Assembly: GCA_963732375.1 (NCBI GenBank) | Contig: CAVSZE010000014.1 | Coordinates: 62,001 to 126,000 of the forward strand | Direction of reading: 5' to 3' | DNA length: 64,000 nucleotides | From: RPQJ01 sp963732375 | GTDB lineage: Bacteria; Pseudomonadota; Gammaproteobacteria; Steroidobacterales; Steroidobacteraceae | Part shown: one piece after another, positions 20,481 to 29,477 of the stretch | Numbering within the stretch: position 1 is the first letter of the stretch | How the letters are laid out: each line of letters begins with the position of its first letter | Position numbers and translations under genes: made by a program | The notes under the pieces: model-generated | Told to the model about the DNA's origin: nothing | Database searches by the model: none | The model's input: only the letters and a program-made list of their open reading frames with translations

Positions 20481-21236
20481 TCACCGAGAGCTGCCGCGGG
20501 GCGGGTCCGCCGGCGGGGCCTCGTCGGCGCTGGCCAGATTGGTCACTTTCCACGGGAACGACTGCCGCAGCGGCGAAGCCAGGCGCCCGGACCGCACGCT
20601 CACCTCGACCTCGAACGGCTGGAATTCGTCGGGCAGCGTCACGGCCTTCTGGATGGTCTGGAAATAACGGAATGAAAACGGCAACTGCGCGTCGTTCCGC
20701 CCGAGCAGTTGCCCGGTCGAATATTTCGCAGGACGGGTGCCCTCCATCCCCTGGATGACGACCTGCACCAGGCCAGACACATTGCTGTCCTGGCGCATCG
20801 CCTGAATCAGCGTCACTTCGATCACGAACTCGTGCTGCTGGGTGCCCGGCCTCACTGCAAAACGCTGGATGCGCAGCCCCTGCGCTCCGTCGGCAGGTGA
20901 CACGATGCTGCGATAGAACGCCAGGTCGTCGCCCTGTCGCGCGAGCCTGGACTGCAGGTCCCCGAGCGTGCGCTCGACCTGGCCATAGGCCTCGCGGTCG
21001 AGCCGCCGTGCCATCTCGAGTTCGGCGACCTGTGAATTGAGACCGGAAATTCCCGACTCCAGCCGGGTGACCTCGGCCTCGAGGGCGCTACGCTCGCGCG
21101 CGCCGGCGGCCGCGTCGTGGCCCGCCCTCAGTTGACCCTGCCGATGCCCCAGCCAGAATGATCCCGCAGCGACCGCCAGGACTGCGGCGATCCATGGCAG
21201 GCGCGAATTCCAGCGCTTGTCCCAGCGCAGATTCAC
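20481..21236 (-). CDS. DUF6776-like inner membrane protein
   Basis: About 251 residues from a GTG at 21236 with GGGGTGG before it. The longer in-frame extension overlaps rppH and is low-complexity. One N-terminal transmembrane segment (about 14-32) precedes a coiled-coil (ALEAEVTRLESGISGLNSQVAELEMARRLDREAY), then a periplasmic beta domain of about 150 residues. It recalls DUF6776 proteins found beside erpA in gammaproteobacteria. Function unknown. It probably forms a unit with rppH upstream. Confidence 0.7.
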   Translation of the reverse strand: MNLRWDKRWNSRLPWIAAVLAVAAGSFWLGHRQGQLRAGHDAAAGARERSALEAEVTRLESGISGLNSQVAELEMARRLDREAYGQVERTLGDLQSRLARQGDDLAFYRSIVSPADGAQGLRIQRFAVRPGTQQHEFVIEVTLIQAMRQDSNVSGLVQVVIQGMEGTRPAKYSTGQLLGRNDAQLPFSFRYFQTIQKAVTLPDEFQPFEVEVSVRSGRLASPLRQSFPWKVTNLASADEAPPADPPRGSSR

Positions 21237-21292
21237 GCGCCACCCCGCCTGCGGCGAAGGCCCCTCGGCCGGGTCGGCCGGGTCGGCCGCCA

Positions 21293-21904
21293 CTACTCCG
21301 CCGTCCCCTCGGGCTCCCTGGCGACCGCCTCGCGCCCGCCTCCAGCGGCGCGGCGCGCCCTGGGCACCACCGAACTGCGAAACAGGTCGTCGGACCACCA
21401 GTCCGGATGCGGTGGTGGGCCGCCCGGAAACGCCGTGCCCGCGAGTTCGCGCAGCGCACGCGCGTACACCTGCCGCTTGAAGTAGATGACCTCCCGTACC
21501 GGTGTCCAGTAGTCGACCCAGCGCCAGCCATCGAATTCCGGCTTCAAGGTGACGTCGAACCGGACGCGATCCTCGTCAGCGATCATTCGCAGCAGGAACC
21601 ACCGCTGTTTCTGGCCGATGCAGAGCGGCCGCGCCCGGTGCCGGACGAACCGGCGCGGCAGGCGATAGCGCAGCCACTGGCGCGTACCGGCCACCACTTC
21701 GACGTCGTCCGGGCCGAGCCCGACTTCCTCGTGCAACTCGCGGAACATCGCCTCCTCGGGCGACTCGTCCCGCTGCACGCCGCCCTGCGGAAACTGCCAG
21801 CCCCGCCCGTCGCTGCGGCTGCACAGGACAACCTCGCCGCTGTCGCGGATCAGCACGATCCCGACATTCGCGCGAAATCCCTGTGTGTCGATGAAATCGG
21901 TCAT
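21293..21904 (-). CDS. rppH: RNA pyrophosphohydrolase
   Basis: About 203 residues from the ATG at 21904 (MTDFIDTQGFRANVGIVLI). The Nudix box is complete: GGVQRDESPEEAMFRELHEEVGL. The flanking GWQFPQGG and the YRLPRRFVRH segment match RppH. It removes pyrophosphate from 5' triphosphate mRNA ends and starts decay by RNase E. The C-terminus has about 30 extra Arg/Gly-rich residues compared with E. coli. Confidence 0.93.
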   Translation of the reverse strand: MTDFIDTQGFRANVGIVLIRDSGEVVLCSRSDGRGWQFPQGGVQRDESPEEAMFRELHEEVGLGPDDVEVVAGTRQWLRYRLPRRFVRHRARPLCIGQKQRWFLLRMIADEDRVRFDVTLKPEFDGWRWVDYWTPVREVIYFKRQVYARALRELAGTAFPGGPPPHPDWWSDDLFRSSVVPRARRAAGGGREAVAREPEGTAE

Positions 21905-22069
21905 TGACCCGTAAGTTACAGACTTTGCAGCGCTTTTCAAACTACGGACATATGACACCGGGCAGTGGCAGCGGCCATGCGCCTTGGCGCCGGGCACGCC
22001 CGGTTGGCCACGAGCCTTGTCGCCGGAGATGCCGCCACCTACCCTTGCCGGGCCCCGGAACGGACCCGC

Positions 22070-23053
22070 ATGAACCATCGATTGACCCTGCCTGCCGCCT
22101 TGCTGCTACTCGCCGTTGTCGCCACGGCGCTGCTCGGCCTGTCGCTGGCCATTGGCAGTTTCAGATTGACGCCGCTCGAGATCCTGGACGCGCTGGGTTC
22201 CGGGACACCCACGCTCGCCCGCGACATCGTGCTCGAGCTTCGGTTGCCGAGGGCGATGTCGGCGATGGCTGTTGGTGGACTTCTCGCGCTGTCGGGAGCG
22301 CTTCTACAGGTGCTGTTGCGCAACCCGCTCGCAGATCCGTACGTGCTTGGTATCTCCGGCGGCGCCTCGGTGTTCGCGCTGGTCGCGATCATGGTCGGCC
22401 TGCCCGTGGCAGGCGTGGGCGGCGCGGCCGCGCTCGGCGCCTTCGCCACCTGCCTGCTGGTTTTCGCGCTGGCGCAGGGCCGGGGCGGCTGGACAGCGAA
22501 CAGGCTGTTGCTGACCGGCATCGTAGTCGCGGCCGGCACGGGGTCGGTCGTAAGCCTGCTGCTGGCAACCAGCGACGATGCGGACCTGCGAGGCATGGTG
22601 TTCTGGCTGCTCGGCGACCTGTCGCGTGCGCAAGGTTGGCCGTGGCTGCTGGCGCTGCTCGGCCTCGCAACGATCGGCGGCGCGGCACTGGGCCGTCACC
22701 TGAACGTGATGGCTCGCGGCATCACCCAGGCCGCGAGCGTCGGGCTCGACGTGCGTCGTTTCCAGTTACTGCTGTTCGTGTTGAGTTCGCTGTTGACCGG
22801 TGTCGCAGTGAGCACGGCAGGCAGCATCGGCTTCATCGGGCTCGTGACCCCGCACCTGGTGCGATTGATGCTGGGCAGCGACAACCGCATCGTGCTGCCG
22901 GTCTCCGCCCTGCTGGGCGGCATCCTGCTGATGGCCGCCGACCTGGCCTCGCGCGTGCTGATTGCGCCGCGGCAGTTGCCGGTGGGCGCGCTGACCGCGA
23001 TCGTCGGGGTCCCGGTCTTCCTGCTGCTGATGTCCCGGCAGCGCCAGGCCTAG
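22070..23053 (+). CDS. btuC: BtuC/FecD-family ABC transporter permease, probably for vitamin B12
   Basis: About 327 residues with some ten hydrophobic segments. The family hallmarks are RLPRAMSAMAVGGLLALSGALLQVLLRNPLADPYVLGISGGAS and, later, GSIGFIGLVTPHLVRLMLG. BtuC, FhuB and FecD proteins share these, so the substrate is inferred from nearby btuB, btuF, riboswitch and adenosyltransferase genes. The ATPase gene is not adjacent but 3.7 kb downstream. The stop overlaps the stop of the convergent GGDEF gene in a CTAG palindrome. Confidence 0.85.
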   Translation: MNHRLTLPAALLLLAVVATALLGLSLAIGSFRLTPLEILDALGSGTPTLARDIVLELRLPRAMSAMAVGGLLALSGALLQVLLRNPLADPYVLGISGGASVFALVAIMVGLPVAGVGGAAALGAFATCLLVFALAQGRGGWTANRLLLTGIVVAAGTGSVVSLLLATSDDADLRGMVFWLLGDLSRAQGWPWLLALLGLATIGGAALGRHLNVMARGITQAASVGLDVRRFQLLLFVLSSLLTGVAVSTAGSIGFIGLVTPHLVRLMLGSDNRIVLPVSALLGGILLMAADLASRVLIAPRQLPVGALTAIVGVPVFLLLMSRQRQA

Positions 23054-24081
23054 GCGCGAATTCCAGGGGCGATCTCGAACGCCCCGCCGCCGCGCTCCTT
23101 CGCCCGGTGCATAGCAGCGATCGCGTTGGCCACCAGCTGGTCCGCCAGCGCCTTGCGATCCGCGTTGCGGGCGGGTTCGAACGCGGCGATCCCCATCGAG
23201 ACCGTGAGTGGCAGCTCGATGCCATTGCCGAGACCGACCGGATTGCGGGACACGGCTGCGAGGATCCGCCGGGCCAGCGGCACGGCCTGCGGTCCGTCCG
23301 TCGACGGCAGCACGACGCCGAACTCGTCGCTGCCGATCCGGGCAGTGGTATCGCTCGCGCGCACCTGCGACTCGATGCGCCCGGCGATCTCACGCAGCGC
23401 GAGGTCGCCGGCCGGTTGCCCGTGCCGGTCATTGACCTGCTGCAGGCGATCGACGTCGACCACGAGGCAGGCGACACTGCCGCCGTAGCGCTGGCAGCGC
23501 GCGACCTCCTCACGCAGCCGCGCCTGAAGATAGCGCGCTGAATTCCAGCCCGTGAGTGGATCGGAAAAGCTGCCACGCAGCAGCCGCGCGCGATCGGCGA
23601 GCCTGTCCACGCTCGCCGAAAGCACGGTCGCGACATGGCCGAGCAGTTCCACCTCGGCCAGCGCGAAACCCGGCACAGCGCCCCTGGCGCCGACACTGTA
23701 GGCCCCGATGAGCCGCCCGCCGCGCCGCATCGGCAACATCAGCAGGTGCGTCAGGTCCGGCGACGATTGAAACAGCAGCCCGTGGTCCGCGGCACGGTAT
23801 TCGCCGCACCACGGTGCGTGCAGCACGCCGAGCTGCGGCGCGCGACCCTCGAGGCTGTCCACGAAAATCACCGGCACGGCCAGATGCGGCGTGATTCCCT
23901 CGCCAACCGCCAGGTGACGCAGTTCGTCGGTCGGGTCGGCCAGGATCAGCGACACGGCCAGTCCTTCCTCCGGTGCCCCGGGCGGACACGCGGCCGCCTC
24001 GAGCCACGCCGCAAACGAATCGGCCATCAGCAGCGCACTTTCCCAGTCCAGCACCGACTTGAGCAACTGCTGTGACTTCAT
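23050..24081 (-). CDS. Diguanylate cyclase with GAF-like sensor and GSDEF active site
   Basis: 343 residues. The N-terminal 160 residues look like a GAF or DUF484-type sensor without membrane segments. The GGDEF domain follows: SDPLTGWNSARYLQARL, VVDVDRLQQVND and the signature RIGSDEFGVVL near residue 252. Gly-to-Ser at the first position still often allows c-di-GMP synthesis, but activity is not certain. No obvious RxxD inhibitory site was seen. The ATG overlaps the tyrA stop (ATGA), so the two are translated together. Confidence 0.85.
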   Translation of the reverse strand: MKSQQLLKSVLDWESALLMADSFAAWLEAAACPPGAPEEGLAVSLILADPTDELRHLAVGEGITPHLAVPVIFVDSLEGRAPQLGVLHAPWCGEYRAADHGLLFQSSPDLTHLLMLPMRRGGRLIGAYSVGARGAVPGFALAEVELLGHVATVLSASVDRLADRARLLRGSFSDPLTGWNSARYLQARLREEVARCQRYGGSVACLVVDVDRLQQVNDRHGQPAGDLALREIAGRIESQVRASDTTARIGSDEFGVVLPSTDGPQAVPLARRILAAVSRNPVGLGNGIELPLTVSMGIAAFEPARNADRKALADQLVANAIAAMHRAKERGGGAFEIAPGIRA

Positions 24082-25190
24082 GCGTCCCGCACCAGCGCTG
24101 CCTTGCGCACCATCAGGTATTCGCGGCCGCGCAGCATCATGTCGACGAAACCGGCCTCGTCGCGCTCGCGCACGGCGCGCGCGAGTCGATCCACTGCGGC
24201 CTGGAGTGCCCCGATCGCGTCCTCGCCATAAGCGTTCAGGCTCTGGATCTCGTAGTAAAGCTCCGGGTTCTCGGCGGCCACACGGGTCGCTACTTCGAGC
24301 TGTGCGTCGAAAGTCGTGCTGGACATGCGCGCGAGCCGCGGCGCGGCCTCACCGCTCTCCGCGAGCGCGGTGAAGAACGCAATGTTGAGCGCGTGCGAAA
24401 GCCCGAGCACGAAGGCGATCAGCCGGTCGTGCTCGTCGAGTTCCATGACCACCAGGTCGGCCATGGTCGATTCGAACAGCGCGCGCGCCTCTGCGAGCGC
24501 CTCGTGGTCGCCGAGGTCGATAAAGATCACGTGCCGGCCGGACAGCAGCTCGGTGTCCGGACCGAACATCGGGTGCACCGACGTCACGCGCACACCCGCG
24601 TCGCGCAGCGCGGCGAGCCCGGCCCGGAGCGGCGTCTTGAGCGAGCCCACGTCGAACACGACACCCTTCGGACGGCGCCGCGCAATCCCGAGCAGCACCT
24701 CGTTGGCGATCTTGAGCGGCGTCGCAACGATGATCAGGTCGTGCCCGAGATCCGTGGCCTCCCAGTCCGGAAACCACTCGTAACCGGGCACCTCGCCCGT
24801 AGGATCAGCAATGGTGACGCGAAACCCCTGCGAAGCCAGGAAGTCCGCGGTCCAGCGCCCCATCTTGCCGCGGCCTCCGATGACCAGCGCCGACCTTCCC
24901 GTGCCCCTGCCCCGCGCGGCAACACGTGCCTGCTCCTGGGTCGTCAGCGAGCCGCGAATAAGCGAATGCAGGATCGACTCCGCGAGCGCGGGGGATATGC
25001 CGAGCGCTTCCGCGTCGCGCCGCGCCTTGAGCAGCACCTCGCGTTCGCGGCGGAAATCGCGCGTGGACTGGCCTGTGGCGCGCTTGGCCGCTGCGATCTC
25101 CTTGCCGAGCGCCTGGCGCTCCGCAACTATCTCGAGCAGCTGCCGGTCCAGGACGTCGAGTCGAGCGCGCAGTTCTTCGAGGGATTTCAT
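24078..25190 (-). CDS. tyrA: Bifunctional chorismate mutase/prephenate dehydrogenase (T-protein)
   Basis: 370 residues from the ATG at 25190. Residues 1-90 form an AroQ chorismate mutase (LEELRARLDVLDRQLLEIVAERQ...IAAAKR). The prephenate dehydrogenase part follows, with dinucleotide fold ALVIGGRGKMGRWTADF and the VTSVHPMFGPD and LSHALNIAFFTALAE segments. It converts chorismate through prephenate to 4-hydroxyphenylpyruvate for tyrosine. A longer open frame upstream to 26246 is the antisense of pdxH and the metzincin gene, not part of this protein. Confidence 0.94.
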   Translation of the reverse strand: MKSLEELRARLDVLDRQLLEIVAERQALGKEIAAAKRATGQSTRDFRREREVLLKARRDAEALGISPALAESILHSLIRGSLTTQEQARVAARGRGTGRSALVIGGRGKMGRWTADFLASQGFRVTIADPTGEVPGYEWFPDWEATDLGHDLIIVATPLKIANEVLLGIARRRPKGVVFDVGSLKTPLRAGLAALRDAGVRVTSVHPMFGPDTELLSGRHVIFIDLGDHEALAEARALFESTMADLVVMELDEHDRLIAFVLGLSHALNIAFFTALAESGEAAPRLARMSSTTFDAQLEVATRVAAENPELYYEIQSLNAYGEDAIGALQAAVDRLARAVRERDEAGFVDMMLRGREYLMVRKAALVRDA

Positions 25191-25315
25191 GAGATATTCA
25201 GGCAATCGGATTCGCCTACTTTTACCGGTCCTTAAGCGCTCCCGCAAGCGAGGCTTCCTCACTGTGCGCACAGCGCTCGGGCATAATCGCCACTGGCCCG
25301 ACCCGAGAGCTGCCG

Positions 25316-25960
25316 ATGTTCCGCAAAGGCTCACTGCCTGCGACTCTGCCCGCGGATCCGATGCCACTCTTCGCGGAGTGGTTCGCGCACGCGCGCGAGC
25401 AGAAGGCTCAGCGCAACCCCGACTCGATGGCGCTCGCGACGTCCACGCCGGACGGGCGGCCCTCGGCGCGCGTGGTGCTGTTGAAAAAGCTGGTTGCCGA
25501 CCCCGGCTACGTGGTGTTCTATACGAACTACGAAAGCCGCAAGGGCCACGAAATCGCGGCGAACCCGCGGGCCGCGGGCCTGGTCCACTGGGATGCGCAG
25601 GGGCGGCAGGTGCGGCTCGAGGGTCCCGTCGTGAAATCGCCCGCCGCCGAAGGCGATGAGTACTTCGCAAGCCGGGCGCTGGACAGCCGGATCGGCGCCT
25701 GGGCAAGCCTGCAGAGCGAGCCGCTTTCCTCGCGCGCCACGCTGCTGAAGCGCGTGGCGGAACAGGCAGCGCGCTTCGGCACGCATGTTCCGCGCCCGCC
25801 GCACTGGGGCGGCTATCGCCTGTGGCCCGAGGCGGTCGAGCTCTGGAACGAAGGTGCGTTCCGCGTGCACGATCGCGCGCGATGGACGCGCAGCCTTGCG
25901 GCGGACGGTGACGCCGGTTTCGTTGCCGGCCCATGGGCCGCCACGCGGCTCTACCCCTGA
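25316..25960 (+). CDS. pdxH: Pyridoxamine 5'-phosphate oxidase
   Basis: 214 residues, the usual size. Conserved FMN and substrate segments are present: PDGRPSARVVLLKKL, YTNYESRKGHEIAANPRAAGLVHW and EYFASRALDSRIGAWAS. The C-terminal PPHWGGYRLWPEAVELW...W followed by TRLYP is the family signature. It makes pyridoxal phosphate using oxygen. First gene of an apparent operon with a metzincin-like gene (3 bp away) and a BtuD-like ATPase. Confidence 0.96.
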   Translation: MFRKGSLPATLPADPMPLFAEWFAHAREQKAQRNPDSMALATSTPDGRPSARVVLLKKLVADPGYVVFYTNYESRKGHEIAANPRAAGLVHWDAQGRQVRLEGPVVKSPAAEGDEYFASRALDSRIGAWASLQSEPLSSRATLLKRVAEQAARFGTHVPRPPHWGGYRLWPEAVELWNEGAFRVHDRARWTRSLAADGDAGFVAGPWAATRLYP

Positions 25961-25963
25961 GCC

Positions 25964-26749
25964 GTGGCCGAACGGACCTTCCTCGGCACGGTGCGCCTGG
26001 CGCTGCTGCTCGCGGTGCTGGTCTTCGTCGCGCTGGGTGCATGGCTGGATCGCCGACGCAGCACAGACTGGGATGACACGCTTCGGGTGACGGTGTACCC
26101 GGTCCAGGTCGATGCTGCCGGCGCCGCCACGCCTTGTGTCGCGGATGTGGATGCGGCCGATTTCGACGATGCTGCATCGTTCCTGGCACGCCAGGCGACC
26201 GCTCATGGCATCGATCTCGAGGAGCCCGTGCGATTTCACGTTTCACACGCGGCGCATGAGCCGCCGCCTGCGCTTGCCGCGAACCCGGGCCCGTTCAGCG
26301 TCGCGCTGTGGAGCCTGCGCGTGCGCTACTGGGCGTGGCGCGTGGCGGCCAACGATCCGCTTGCGAATCCGGACGTCCAGGTGTTCGCCGTATACCAGGC
26401 GGGCGACGGCAGGCGCGCAGCACCAGACTCGACCGGACTGCAGAAGGGCCTCGTCGCCGTAGCGCAGATCTTCTGCGGGAGAGATGCTGTCGCGGCCAAT
26501 GCCGTGGTCGTCACGCACGAACTGCTGCACACGCTCGGCGCGACGGACAAGTACGACCGTCGCACCGGGCAGCCTCTCGCGCCCCAGGGGCTCGGCGATC
26601 CCGGTTTGTCGCCCCTCTATCCGCAGGCCAACGGCGAGATCATGGCCGGGCGCATTGCCACGAGCGCGGACACGGCGGTGATTCCGGACGGCCTGGACCA
26701 GATGACCGTCGGCCCGGACACGGCGCGCGAGATCGGGTGGCTGCGATGA
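25964..26749 (+). CDS. Membrane-anchored metzincin-like metalloprotease
   Basis: 261 residues from a GTG 3 bp after pdxH. One N-terminal transmembrane anchor (about 8-27) puts the rest in the periplasm. The zinc motif is VTHELLHTLGATDKYD (His185, Glu186, His189, Asp195), i.e. HExxHxxGxxD, and GEIMAG (Met227) is a likely Met-turn. The preceding 150 residues lack a recognised domain but contain RVTVYPVQVDAAG at the start of the mature part. The stop overlaps the start of the ABC ATPase gene (ATGA), so expression is linked. Substrate unknown. Confidence 0.75.
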   Translation: MAERTFLGTVRLALLLAVLVFVALGAWLDRRRSTDWDDTLRVTVYPVQVDAAGAATPCVADVDAADFDDAASFLARQATAHGIDLEEPVRFHVSHAAHEPPPALAANPGPFSVALWSLRVRYWAWRVAANDPLANPDVQVFAVYQAGDGRRAAPDSTGLQKGLVAVAQIFCGRDAVAANAVVVTHELLHTLGATDKYDRRTGQPLAPQGLGDPGLSPLYPQANGEIMAGRIATSADTAVIPDGLDQMTVGPDTAREIGWLR

Positions 26750-27528
26750 ACGCGACCGAATCGCGCGAGGGGCTGACGTGCCGGGATGTCACGGTGAGCG
26801 TGCCGGGACGCGCACTCGTCGAGCAATTCGACGCGGTCTTCCAACCCGGCCACATGATCGCGGTGCTTGGCCGCAACGGCGCGGGCAAGAGTTCGCTGCT
26901 GCACGTGCTCGCCGGGCTCAGGATGCCCGCGCGCGGGCAAGTCGAATGGCGCGGGCGCGGGCTCCAGCACTGGCCGCGACGCACACTGGCGCGCCACGTC
27001 GGGTTCCTTGCCCAGGCCAGCGAAGATCCCTTTCCCGGTTCGGTGCTCGAGACGGCACTCGTCGGCCGTCATCCACACATCGACTTCTGGCAATGGGAAA
27101 GCGCTAGCGACGTCGACGTCGCACTACGCTGTCTCGAGGCAGTAGACCTCGCAGGCTTCGAGAAACGCGAGGTCGAGACGCTGTCGGGCGGCGAACGCCG
27201 CAGGCTCGCGATCGCGGCGGTGCTCACGCAGGCGCCGCTTGTCTACGTGCTCGACGAGCCGATCCAGCAACTCGACCCGCTGCACCAGCTCGAGGTGCTG
27301 CGCCTGTTTCGCGCACGCGCCGACGCCGGCGCGTGCGTCATCATGAGCCTGCACGACCCCGGCATCGCTGCCTTCTACGCCGACGAGTCACTGCTGTTAT
27401 TCGGCGACGGGCGCTGGCTGAAGGGCGCGACCGCGGACGTGCTCGGCGAGGAATCGATCGGCGCGCTGTACGGCGTGGCCGTTCGTGAACTGCGCTGGGA
27501 CGGTGGCCGCACCTTCGTTCCGGCCTGA
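26746..27528 (+). CDS. btuD: ABC transporter ATP-binding protein, BtuD/FecE-like
   Basis: 260 residues. Walker A GRNGAGKSS, signature LSGGERRRLAIA, Walker B LVYVLDEP and switch His in IMSLHD. The Q-loop region GFLAQASEDPFPGSVLETALVGRHPH is typical of siderophore/B12 import ATPases. Probably serves the BtuC permease at 22070 and the BtuF protein at 32278. The specificity is inferred from neighbours only. Translationally coupled to the metzincin gene upstream. Confidence 0.82.
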   Translation: MNATESREGLTCRDVTVSVPGRALVEQFDAVFQPGHMIAVLGRNGAGKSSLLHVLAGLRMPARGQVEWRGRGLQHWPRRTLARHVGFLAQASEDPFPGSVLETALVGRHPHIDFWQWESASDVDVALRCLEAVDLAGFEKREVETLSGGERRRLAIAAVLTQAPLVYVLDEPIQQLDPLHQLEVLRLFRARADAGACVIMSLHDPGIAAFYADESLLLFGDGRWLKGATADVLGEESIGALYGVAVRELRWDGGRTFVPA

Positions 27529-27584
27529 ATCTTCGACGTACGTGGCGCTAGCGCGAGGCTACCCATTGACCGACGGACTTGCGC

Positions 27585-28535
27585 TCACCCCGGCGGTATG
27601 CGCGTTACGTTGACCTTGAGCCAGGATTCGAACGTCTGCAGGGCCGGGTTCAGTGAACGCGAGAACTCGACGCTGCGTGCCGCGCAGAACTCGTCGCTGA
27701 AGTCATGATTGAACTGGAACATGTTGCCCAGGTCGTCGGCGCCCGGGAATCCGAAGCTGCGAAACACCGCGGGCGGCACCGGATCATGGCGCACCTCCTC
27801 GCCCAGCTCCTCCGAAAGCCTGGCCGCCATTTCCGCGCCGGTGAGATGCTGCCCGGCAATGCCGACCGTCCGGCCGGTCAGTTCCGCGCCGCGCCGGAAG
27901 ATGCCGTGGGCGCAACGGCCGATGTCCTCGGCGGCGATTCCCGGCAGCTTCCTGTCGCCCATCGGCAGCACGAAGGCGAGCTTGCCGTCGGCGCCGCGCT
28001 TCGGACCCATGCCGAAGTGGATCAGGTTGTCCCAGTAGAATGACGTAAGCAGGAAGGTCGTCGGCACACCCGAGTCGCGGAAGGCCTGGTCGCCCTCGCC
28101 CTTGGCGTCGAAATGCGGAACCTTGTAGCGGCCCATAAGCGTGGGCATGCGGTCATCGTCCAGCGGGATCCAGCGGCGCGAGTCCTCGAGGGTTGACCAG
28201 ACGACGTGCCGGACGCCAGCGTCGCGGGCCGCGCCCGCCATCGCACGGGCCTCTGCAATCTCCTTCTCCGGCGAAAAATGCGCCCAGAAGAACGTGACGC
28301 AGTAGGCCCCGTGTGCGCCGTCGAAGGCGCGGCGCAGGCTCGCCGCATCGTCGATGTCCGCTGCGACCAGCTCGGCGCCCGCGTCCGCAAGGACCCGCGC
28401 CGCGGCGGATCCCGTGTCCCGGGTGATCGCCCGGACCGCAAAAGGGCCGTCCGCATCGGCCAGGATTGAGCGCACGAGTCCTCCGCCCTGGGCACCCGTT
28501 GCACCGACCACGGCAATGATTATCCTGGCTGTCAT
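27585..28535 (-). CDS. NmrA-like NAD(P)-binding protein
   Basis: About 316 residues from the ATG at 28535, preceded by GAGGGGAACACC. Rossmann start IIIAVVGATGAQGGGLVRSIL (GxxGxxG), VAADIDDAASLRRAF, then a core lacking a clear Tyr-x3-Lys pair, as in NmrA/HSCARG redox-sensor proteins. These read NADP(H) levels or reduce quinones. An open frame extending to 28946 is antisense of the next gene and should be ignored. Same strand as the inositol monophosphatase-like gene, 38 bp downstream of it. Confidence 0.8.
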   Translation of the reverse strand: MTARIIIAVVGATGAQGGGLVRSILADADGPFAVRAITRDTGSAAARVLADAGAELVAADIDDAASLRRAFDGAHGAYCVTFFWAHFSPEKEIAEARAMAGAARDAGVRHVVWSTLEDSRRWIPLDDDRMPTLMGRYKVPHFDAKGEGDQAFRDSGVPTTFLLTSFYWDNLIHFGMGPKRGADGKLAFVLPMGDRKLPGIAAEDIGRCAHGIFRRGAELTGRTVGIAGQHLTGAEMAARLSEELGEEVRHDPVPPAVFRSFGFPGADDLGNMFQFNHDFSDEFCAARSVEFSRSLNPALQTFESWLKVNVTRIPPG

Positions 28536-28573
28536 GGTGTTCCCCTCATGGATTATCCGGTTCTCGCCGGCGC

Positions 28574-29341
28574 TCAGCCCCTGAGCGCGTCGAGCACTGG
28601 CTGGTGCAGCCGGCCGTTGGTCGCGAGCACGGTCCGGCCGTCGATCCCGAAGGCTCCGCCATCGAGGTCGGTGAAGCGGCCGCCGGCCGCCTCGACGATC
28701 ACCGCGCACGCACCGACGTCGAGGACGTTCACGTCCGACTCGACGACCGCGTCGATCCTGCCCGACGCGAGCAGGTGGTAGTGCAGGAAGTCGCCATAGC
28801 CACGGATACGGCTCAGGCGGCCGACCAGCCGTCCGAAGGCAGGCCACTGCGGACCCGTCGCCAGCGTCTTCAGGTTCCCGGTCGAGAGCGCCGCATCCTC
28901 GATCTCGCCCACCGTGCTCACTCGGATCGGCGCGTCGTTCAGCCACGCGCCGACACCGATCTCGCCGAAGGCCAGTTCGCCGTACACGGGCGCCGAGGAC
29001 ACACCGACGATCAACCGCCCCTCGTGCATCAGCGCAATCTGCGTCGAGAACATCGGGTATTCACGGACAAACGCCTTGGTCCCGTCGATCGGATCGACGA
29101 TCCAGACATATTCCGCATCGAGCGCGCTCGACCCGGTCTCCTCGCCGTAAAAGCCGTGCTTCGGGAACCTGGCGGCCAGGATTGCGCGGATGGTCTTTTC
29201 GGTCTCGACGTCTGCCTCGGTCACCGGAGACTTGTCGGCCTTGATGGTGATCGCGAGGTTCGACTGGTAGTAGTGCCGAACGACGTCAGCCGCCGCGTGC
29301 GCGGCCTCGAGGGCGGCGGCGAGGTGGATCGAGTGAGTCAT
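28574..29341 (-). CDS. Inositol monophosphatase-family phosphatase (HisN-like)
   Basis: 255 residues. Metal-binding motifs GFYGEETG, then WIVDPIDGTKAFVREYP and the late VLDVGACAVIVEAAGGRFTDLDG. The family removes phosphate from inositol phosphate, histidinol phosphate or PAP. The TKAFVREYPMFSTQIALM segment recalls HisN-type histidinol phosphatases, but the substrate is not certain. Divergent from btuB; the 450-bp gap between them holds the cobalamin riboswitch. Confidence 0.85.
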   Translation of the reverse strand: MTHSIHLAAALEAAHAAADVVRHYYQSNLAITIKADKSPVTEADVETEKTIRAILAARFPKHGFYGEETGSSALDAEYVWIVDPIDGTKAFVREYPMFSTQIALMHEGRLIVGVSSAPVYGELAFGEIGVGAWLNDAPIRVSTVGEIEDAALSTGNLKTLATGPQWPAFGRLVGRLSRIRGYGDFLHYHLLASGRIDAVVESDVNVLDVGACAVIVEAAGGRFTDLDGGAFGIDGRTVLATNGRLHQPVLDALRG

Positions 29342-29443
29342 CGTTCGGTCCTGGAGTTCGTGGAATCGGCGGCGTGGTTGGACGCAGGCAGATTATCGCG
29401 ATTTTGAACCCGACGCGTCCCGGCTGGCTCGGGATACCCGCAC

Positions 29444-29472
29444 TTGACCCGGCGACCCTCGCTCCTTATCGT
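29444..29472 (+). promoter_or_regulatory. Candidate promoter of the btuB riboswitch leader
   Basis: TTGACC (29444-29449), 17 bases, TATCGT (29467-29472), ending a few bases before the riboswitch fold begins. The spacing is right for a sigma-70 promoter; the -10 is imperfect. Confidence 0.45.
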
Positions 29473-29477
29473 GCCCG

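Noticed and set aside
21905..22069. Possible second cobalamin riboswitch before btuC (GCCGGAGATGCCGCC near 22022)
   Set aside because: It resembles the B12 box only partly, and the conserved GGGAA...CCCGC core is absent.
25200..26246. N-terminal extension of the tyrA frame to 722 residues
   Set aside because: The extension is antisense to pdxH and the metzincin gene; the chorismate mutase start at 25190 is clear.
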